Part shown: piece by piece, positions 56,760-64,000 of the stretch
How the letters are laid out: each line of letters starts with the position of its first letter
Position numbering within the stretch: position 1 is the stretch's first letter
Assembly: GCA_036852015.1 (NCBI GenBank)
Contig: JAANDG010000626.1
Location: forward strand, 19,317 to 83,316
Reading direction: 5' to 3'
Length of the DNA stretch: 64,000 nucleotides
From: Pelodera strongyloides
Taxonomy: Eukaryota; Nematoda; Chromadorea; Rhabditida; Rhabditidae
The notes under the pieces: model-generated
What the model was told of the DNA's origin: nothing
Seen by the model: the letters and a program-made list of their open reading frames with translations, nothing else
Database searches by the model: none
Made by a program: the position numbers and the translations under genes

Positions 56760-59750
56760 TTGTATCCCTTTTTGTGAGCTTCCCGGGAGTGTATTGGGAG
56801 AATTTGGGAAAGACTCGCATACCTGCTCTCCGAAGACTTAAGACTGCAGAAGAAATATCTGGGTCCTCGTTCCTTGGTAGTCAAAAATTGCCTAGTCATG
56901 GTTTACGATGATTCTAATTGTTTTTTTTTGCGCCACGCACGCTACTTTAGTAATAACTAGGCCCTAATTGCGCGGAACCAGGACAATTATCTTAAAGATA
57001 ATTGTTAATCAATGTTTGCATTTGAGCATGTGTTTTTATAATTTTATGTATGATTCTCGCAATTTCTGGAATTTCTCGCGTCGAATGGTTTTACCCATTA
57101 TCCACATTTGTATACTGTATCTCCTTAGAAATGTATATTATTTCACTCTAGAAGGAGATGTTTCTAGTCTTAAGTCTTCTAATGACCTAATATGTACGCG
57201 CAAATTCACCTCGCATACTTGATTGTAATGATTTTTTTTTGACAAAAATCAATCAATATAATGACGTGACAATCAAATATCGATTACTTGTTTCTTTCTT
57301 CAACCAAAGAATAGGAGTAAAATTATTTTAACATCAATTATTTGAGGTGTTGACTCCCAAAAGTTTCATGATCTCCTTATTTTCTTTATAGCACTATTTC
57401 GCAGCGTCTATGTGTAATTGGCCATAATTAAATGTCAAATCTGTTATGTTTTAGAGAAGTTTTTTTGTAAGGTTAATTTTTATAAATGAGCTTTGCCATC
57501 ACATTTTCTTTATATTTATACGGTATATAGTATATACTGACATGGAGAAACTATTGTGATTTATGTTAATTGGCACTGTGACTATACTTCTAGCTAATTG
57601 GTATGCAAATTTGCGTAAGCAATTATATGACAGATAGTTTGTATTCTCCGAGTGTACTGTATAAAAAAATGTTTTGTGCACTCTTTTAGTCATAACTTTA
57701 GAACATAATATTTGTTTAGTCCAATGTCGTGCAAAGTCATAATATATTATATTTTGTCTTTTATGTAGATGGTTTTGTTCGTTTTTTTTTTTTATTCCAT
57801 ATTATCAACCTTTCGTATCATCGTTTTGTACAAGAGCGTATTTTTGAGCTTTTATTCTTCTCTTTTTTTGACAAATTTTGGTGGTTTTTTCCTGACGTTT
57901 CGTGTATAAATAAATAATTCACACATTTGTAGTGTTTATTGTTTTATTGAATTTGTGGTGGATAATATGCACGCAACAAATAAAAAAGGTGCAAATGTGA
58001 TCCAACTGACGAGTTCTTCAGCCTGGGTCCAAGAAGCCAGACATATTGCCATATTGGCTTACCGTTGCGCAAACACATAATACTTCTACAAACAGCTAGA
58101 ATTCTATATACAAAATAATAACAATAAAAGCACAGAAAACGAAATAATTGCCGAAACCACAGAATATCCCTCGTTGGCCCATCAACAAATGGCGTTTACC
58201 GAAAACCCATCTAGTGACTGGTTCGTGACCATTTGGTGATCGGTTGATGACGGTTTTCGATGAAACTTGGACAACACATGGTCACCAAGTGGTCACCAAA
58301 TCGGCTGACGAAAAAAAAACTAGTGAACCATCACCAAGTGGGTTCACCCATTTCCTATGATCCCCGATTCTCCAGGTAGTTTGTTTCAGTTGTATGCGTT
58401 CCACAACTCGCGCATTGCGTTATTTCTCAAATGTGTCGTGTGCGAGAGGAAAGGGATAGAATATGACAAAATAATAATAGGTGACGGAGGAATACTGTAG
58501 AAAAAGAGTGGGAAAGAAATAAGAATTACGGTATATTATTACTCCAAACTGCTAAATGGCCGTCGTGAAGCAGAACCAAAAAATCAGTCAGCAATTCTCA
58601 ACAGTCTTTCTGCATTCTTGGTACTTTTAGGTACGGTAGCATAATCGCATTAGGTACGGTTGCATCTCGGAGCTTGCCATGCTCAGTCAGAAGTTCAGGA
58701 CCTTTTTATGATGGATTTCATAAAGATAAAGGTAAATTAGGGGTCTTGGCCAATAGCTAATGCACTAAAGAGACATACATATTCCAAATTCCGCACTACT
58801 CTGTTGATGTCATCAAGTGACGTAACCGAGTTGGAATTGAACCAAACAAGGTCTGAAAACAGGTCTCCGAGTCGAGACTATACTTGTTCCGCTGCCCTTC
58901 CCTTCACAAGCCTGATTTTTGCTTGGAGGTTATCTTCTCTTTCATTTTGTTTTCTGCCGTGTCGGTCGACCCTCCCCCCGGTTCACCCCCAATGTTCCGG
59001 TTTTTCAGGGAGAACACTCCCTAACCGGCATCTCAGAGAGAAATAGAGGGAAATAGAGAGAGAAGTAGAGAGAAATAAAATAGACCGGTGTGTTGTACTG
59101 TTTCACAGAGGTTAGGTCACACAATCCAGTATATTTCAACTGGAAGTGGACTTGTGTTATGTATGCAAATCTCAACACTGAACACGTGTGCGAAGAGGTG
59201 TTAGAGGAACGGAAAGGTGAAAACGTAAATGAAAATGAAACTCTAAGGTTGTGCCGAGTTTCTATGTGCATGTAGATTTCCGTGTACGACGTAAATCCGC
59301 TTTCTTGGTCTAGTTGTCAAAAGTTCACGACAAAAATAGACGTTGCTTGAAAAAATCGGAAAAGAACAAGTACAGTATACACAGTGTATTCTCCAGAAGA
59401 CTTCAGAATGTACAGTACATCCTCAAGCTCACTTTATTATTTGTTTAATTAATTCAAACATCCTTCAGCATTTTTTGTGTGTTTGAAGACCTCCCGATGA
59501 CCACTGTCTGCTTCTCGACTCGTTTCTCCTGTATTTCGTACTCTCTCGCAAGTGTCTCGCATCTCTCCAATCTCCAGATCATTCGCGGAAAACTCTCTGT
59601 CGTGTAAGCCTTCTCACAGACTGGGTCTCTTCACTCTAGGTTGAAATATTTCCTCAAAATTTGTTTCTTTTCCCTCTCTATTCTTGAGAGCATCAGTCTC
59701 ACAGTCTCGCATGTCCTCGTTCTCGCCGTCTCTCCATAGTGCACTGTTCC
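56760..59750. other. RGS 3' region and intergenic DNA
   Basis: AT-rich. The first clear AATAAA cluster on the plus strand is at about 57907-57915, which would give a 1.2-kb 3' UTR; shorter forms with variant signals are possible. A dispersed repeat copy lies at 58170-58361. No gene was recognised. Confidence 0.4.
58170..58361. repeat. Dispersed repeat, relative of 9500 and 31295
   Basis: CCATCAACAAATGGCG to GGTTCACCCATTTCCTATG, with GTGACTGGTTCGTGACCATT and GACGAAAAAAAAACTAGTG. It matches the reverse complement of the 9500 copy. Confidence 0.7.
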
Positions 59751-60586
59751 TCATCTATAGGGCTGTCGTCTCTCTCACCAAAAATTTCTCATCGCGCGTC
59801 TCGTGTCTCTACAGTCTCCCGTAATGTCTGAGTGCAGGCGCAAAGTAGGTCTGCGCGCGGGGCGGAGACCGGTCGCTGGAGGCCTGCGCGCAGAAACGCC
59901 CGCTCACCTCCCGGGCGCGCACTGGTTTTTCGAGTTCTTCAACCCCTCGCCAACAATCCACCGCGCCGCGTCGTCGCGCCATCGCACCGCGTCACCGTTT
60001 GTCGCGTCATCTTCACCGTCGCCGCCGGAGAGCAGGACCGGATACCTGTGCCGCGGTAGAGTAGTTCTCCCCTCGCGAGACCAGACCTACTGACCGCGAG
60101 AGAAGGTAAGCCTGTTTGTGGTAGTCCGACACCCGAAGGAAGGGGAGAATGCTCCCTCTCCACCTCCCGCTCCTCAATATTCCGGTTTGACCCCATCATG
60201 TTGCAATTGTTCCCCCAAATGGGCACACCTCAAAGCACTTTATCTGATTACGGTAGCCCATTTCTGGTTCTTACTGTCGATTCAGATTCGTAAACCTGAC
60301 CGGAGGAATAAACACATAGTAGCATCAGTTTCAGATTAGCTAGTCACGTGAAAATCAAGTGCAAGAGACTGGATCAATACAGTAGGAAAAGAGTGAAACA
60401 ATGCTCATTTCCAGGTTCACCTTCCCGTCGTACCAACTACTGAAGTCTCAACGTGAGGCGTTTTCCGACTCCCGCTAACCCAAAAGAGTTACATCACCGC
60501 GTCGACGGCCCCGCAGCGACACGGTAGAAGTGTCGCGCCGCACGGAAGCAGTTGTGGAGCAGCGGCTGGCCGATTGGCCACCTGGC
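59751..60586 (+). promoter_or_regulatory. Grainyhead gene 5' region, noncoding exon 1 and leader
   Basis: CT-rich, then GC-rich DNA ending at a perfect GAGAAG|GTAAGC donor at 60105, with a TTTCCAG acceptor before 60415. All three frames of the second exon have stops between 60415 and the ATG at 60587, so exon 1 and the start of exon 2 are 5' UTR. The 59.8-60.1 kb frames (75-96 codons) are therefore upstream ORFs or chance. The transcription start is not visible. Confidence 0.55.
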
Positions 60587-63500
60587 ATGAAGCTAGGCTG
60601 CTTTGCCGAGAACACACCGTCACTGGTCGCCATGTCACAGTTTCAACTTGAGCAATCGTCGGTTATTAAAACGGCACCGCCAGGTTTGTACTTCGTAGTT
60701 TGTAGTTCAATGCTGTTTGTAGTTTGTATTTTATTCTATCTACTCTTTCTTTGAATTTCTACTGTACTCACTTTATAAAATCTCTATATTTTAATGTTTA
60801 GTGCCATTTTTCAACGTCGAAGTAGACGTACGTCGGAAAGTTTAGGCAATATTAATAAATGAAAATTAAATCAATAATTTAATATTCAGGAAGTCGTCAA
60901 CAGCAGCAACTTGAATTTGCAACTCCCAAAAATGAGCCCCTGGATCTTGCTCCCCTTACCCAAGGGAGCTTACATGATTTGAGCAAAATGCAACCGCTCG
61001 ACTATTATCAAGTATGTAGTACACCTAAGCCACATTTACATATTGCACTGCATACTCATCATTACTCACTTATTCATTCGATGAGTGGACTACTGTATCT
61101 TTATTTTGAAAAAAAAAACTATGTTTCACTTACTGCAGAGTCTAAGTGTCTAGGCTGTTAAAGCGAAATACCGGCCCGTTTTTGAAACACACAGCGGACA
61201 AATGAATTCTTATGTATTTATGCTAATTTGCTCGAATTTAACTCTATTTTTTATTCTAATTTATTGTCATTTGCATAGGCTGCATAAAAATGCTTGTGTA
61301 CTCGATGTGTTTCAAAAGCCGATCCGTATTTCGCTTTAAACTATTTAAATCAGATTCTTTCCTCAGTTATTCTAGCCACATCCAATAGTATGATTATGAT
61401 CCCGGACCAATTAAGTTACCAAATGTTTAACTTTTATCAAATTTTTTTCAAACAAAAATTTTTTTTTAGGTGTCCTCCTACCCCCGGGTCTACCAGGATG
61501 CGTATATTGCCGGATTAAGTCAACCTAACTCCTTAATTTCCCAGTCATCGGCTGGCGGTTTATTCTATCAAACTGTTTACCCACAAAATGCTGTGGTCCA
61601 GCAACAACAACAGCAGCAAGATTGGTCGCGGCCAACGATGGACTATCAACAGTACCAAAGAGGTAGCAGCTGGCTTTTATATAATTAGCTTTGTTGCGTG
61701 GTGGGCCCTTAGACTCTTGGACAAGGGTAAGACCCACCAAAATAGGTCCTCAATTTTATTCCGGATCTCATTTGCACTGACTCTTATGCAGAAATATTCT
61801 ATTTAAAGCCCTCGTAGTGTTTAATTAATGATTTTGACCTCGTCATAGGTGTGGAGTTGTGCTGCGCTCTATCTAATGGTAAGATGTAAACTTGTAAACT
61901 ATGTTTAAACTCGTTTAAATTCAGATCTGGGCACCACGCTACAGTATGCTCAAGATACTTCGCAGGACCGTGTCTACAAGAGTGTGGTTGATATGCCATC
62001 TCCTGTGGACTCTGGGATCGGAGCTGACCTTTCCTTGATTACTAACCCAAAGGAGGAATTTTTCCAAACGGCTGAGGCCCTCGGACTGGAAAGGCCGGAG
62101 AGGGCCCTCAGCCACCGCGATTCGCCGATTATTATTCCGAAACTGTGAGTTATTGCATTTCTAATGATAATCTAGTGAGAATTGTAATTACGTGTTCGCT
62201 CCTGGCCCCTGGATAATTGTAAGATCAATATTTAGTATCTTTCCCCATTTTTAATTTCTGGTTTCTACGATTTCTATGTTCATGCTTTATTCATCTCATA
62301 AACTGCACTAAACTGCTTTTCTTTTTGTCTTCATGTTACCATTTGTTGACTATTATTTTTCATCCAAATTCTCTGTGATATTGATTGATTTTTTTGTACA
62401 AACTATCCTTGTTATTCCACCCTTTCCGCCAATGCAGTATCTATATTTACGGGCATATTACCACTCTGATTACCTAAAAATAACTCCTAACCCAGCTCTG
62501 CTCTCAGAAAACGCAAAAACAAAATCCAGTTTCTGTGATTTAGAAACTGGTCGGTTGGGAACAAGTTCATCACTTTTTTCTCTTCTCCTGGTCACTCCTT
62601 TCTGTTTATTTTACTTTTCTTTTTGAGAAATCCGGTATCGACCTAGGTACTCACTTGAGCAAACCAATATTCTGTAAACTTCCTGTTACTATAGATTAGA
62701 ACTTGCAGTTGCTGCCCTTCTAGGCAAGTAACTATGAATAGTGATATGATATTCCATCATGATATTGATTTCTTTGCAACTCTAGTCCTAGTAATTATCG
62801 CAACAATTCACTTCTAATCAACAACAATCCGAAATTTTTATCCCACTCTTTACCACTTTCAAGCGCTCAAAAACATTTCTGCAATGCGATTTCTTTAGTG
62901 CTAGTTAACTTTGTAACCCAAAAAAAGTCCACATTTCATCCTTTTTGTTAAAATTGACTCCAATCCAATATTTGCATATTGCCTGGTTTTGCTCTGTTCA
63001 TGCGCGAACCAAAAGAGAACCCCACACAAACAACGAATAATGCATAGCCATGTGGAGCAAGGTCGAGTGTGTACGTATCCAGTTCAACTGCCCATATGTA
63101 TTCCTCAGTTTGTATATATGCATACATTTACGGAGCCCAAGCTTAAGCCTAAGCCCAAGGCTAAAATAACCAAAAACCGATTCTATCCCACAAAACCAGT
63201 CTATGTGTTTGTGCGATTTCCTTAGATTTGGCAATATTTCAATTCGCATTGATCCATAGTGGAGATAAGTCGAGCGAATGTTGCGAGACGTATGGAGAAA
63301 TAGTACCATATTAGTAGAATAAAAAGATTCCCATAGGTTACTGTGGTACGCTAAACATTCCAAACTTTCCTAATTGGTCCGCAGAATTGCAATTATGACT
63401 CTTCATTAGCAATTGTCAATTGTCAATTCGGCGCTCTTTGTTCACTGACAATTATGACTGTCAATTACCATAGTCAATCAATAATTGCCTTCATTTTCAG

Positions 63501-63663
63501 ACATAACACACTTGGATTTCAATATGTGCTTGAAGCTCCCATTTCTACTTCTATACGAAAGGAGGATGACCGAATGACTTACGTAAATAAGGGACAATTT
63601 TATACCGTAACCCTCGACTACATACCCGATCCATGTAAACCCCTGAAGAGCGTAACTGTGAAG
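60587..63663 (+). CDS. grh-1: Grainyhead/CP2-family transcription factor, 5' part
   Basis: Coding exons 60587-60683, 60890-61011, 61470-61662, 61849-61878, 61925-62144 and 63501-63663 join in phase and give the first 275 residues. The gene continues past the window. Grainyhead proteins bind DNA as dimers and control epidermal and cuticle barrier genes. Residues 1-220 are the activation-type N-terminus: Pro/Gln-rich, with a QQQQQQ run and NEPLDLAPL. From about residue 221 the CP2/Grh DNA-binding domain begins, marked by [20 protein letters not shown], then [16 protein letters not shown]. The start is the first ATG after the last in-frame stop ([13 protein letters not shown]). One exon is only 30 bp (phase 1 to 1), so it can be skipped in frame. 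The symbol is by family only; the C-terminal dimerisation domain is not seen. Confidence 0.92.
61158..61339. mobile_element. Palindromic AGCGAAAT-family element in a Grainyhead intron
   Basis: Left TTAAAGCGAAATACCGGCCC, right GCCGATCCGTATTTCGCTTTAA, about 182 bp. It lies 131 bp before the exon at 61470. Confidence 0.87.
62145..63500 (+). other. Grainyhead intron before the DNA-binding domain
   Basis: About 1.36 kb between a GTGAGT donor and a TTTTCAG acceptor. It holds a short degenerate telomere-type run at 63137-63162 (AAGCTTAAGCCTAAGCCC). No further exon is evident. Confidence 0.55.
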
Positions 63664-64000
63664 GTGAGTTCTATACCATGGCTTGATAATTTTCTGATTA
63701 CTGTACTTGTGCGATCAATCCATAAACTCTGCCCGTCTGATTCTCTCTCTCTCCCACCAATTTATGCAAATTGTGCCACAACTTTCATTCTATAAGTCTA
63801 TAACTCTATACTTTTATTTCTCTCTACTCGTTCCATTGTGCTCTGACGTCCAATTGTCATATTCCACATAGCTATTACCGTAGATTGGGCGAATTCAATT
63901 TGGCGCCGTTTCAATCGTCAGCGAGTTGTTAGTGGTTGTGTTGGGGGGGGGGGTTAGGATGGCTGATCGGCGCCCTCAAATCACCACTGCGCGACCCAAA
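63664..64000 (+). other. Start of next Grainyhead intron
   Basis: Follows a perfect GTGAGT donor. It contains a run of ten G at about 63943. No exon was seen before the window ends, so the rest of the DNA-binding domain is outside. Confidence 0.5.

Noticed and set aside
58804..59046. 80-codon plus-strand frame between RGS and Grainyhead
   Set aside because: No splice partners or known similarity; base composition like the surrounding intergenic DNA.
59803..60093. GC-rich plus-strand frame of 96 codons upstream of Grainyhead
   Set aside because: It stops just before a good donor, and all frames of the next exon stop before the real start codon, so this is 5' UTR or an upstream ORF.

Overview
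This is a eukaryotic nuclear window, most likely from a nematode and probably a rhabditid-type one. It is AT-rich and intron-rich. Predicted 3' splice sites are short and follow the TTTCAG pattern. There is a perfect nine-unit run of the nematode telomere hexamer (TTAGGC, read here as CCTAAG) at 33941-33994. Trans-splice-like acceptors sit just before some start codons. I cannot name the species. About nine tenths of the window is intron, intergenic DNA and repeats. Almost all open frames over 60 codons are shadows, so I rebuilt the genes from exon, phase and splice-site logic.

Layout. (1) 1-8.1 kb: no confident gene. It holds one isolated candidate exon and several dispersed repeats. (2) 8.2-20.5 kb, plus strand: a seven-exon gene for a small single-pass membrane protein of unknown family. 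(3) 21.4-23.1 kb, minus: GINS2/PSF2, a DNA replication helicase component, complete in six exons. (4) 23.5-25.5 kb, minus: the proteasome beta2 (PSMB7/pbs-2-type) subunit, complete in five exons and lying 5' of PSF2 in the same direction. The two may form an operon. (5) 26.2-32.9 kb, minus: a nicotinic acetylcholine receptor alpha-type subunit, complete in thirteen exons. One intron holds a 129-bp tandem array with a perfect CRE (TGACGTCA) in every well-kept unit. (6) 33-42 kb: intergenic, with interstitial telomere repeats, GA/CT microsatellites and foldback elements. (7) 43-56.7 kb, plus: an RZ-type (RGS17/19/20-like) regulator of G-protein signalling with two alternative first coding exons. 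(8) 60-64 kb, plus: the 5' part of a Grainyhead/CP2 transcription factor. It runs off the window early in the DNA-binding domain.

The main non-genic theme is a large population of short palindromic elements. Most begin TTAAAG and end CTTTAA, consistent with TTAA target sites. There are about two dozen near-complete copies in several sequence families. They carry no transposase here, so they look like non-autonomous (MITE-type) elements. Many carry the octamer ATGCAAAT. Several abut each other, lie a few bases from splice donors, or, in the RGS gene, supply the stop codon. No bacterial, CRISPR or viral system was seen.
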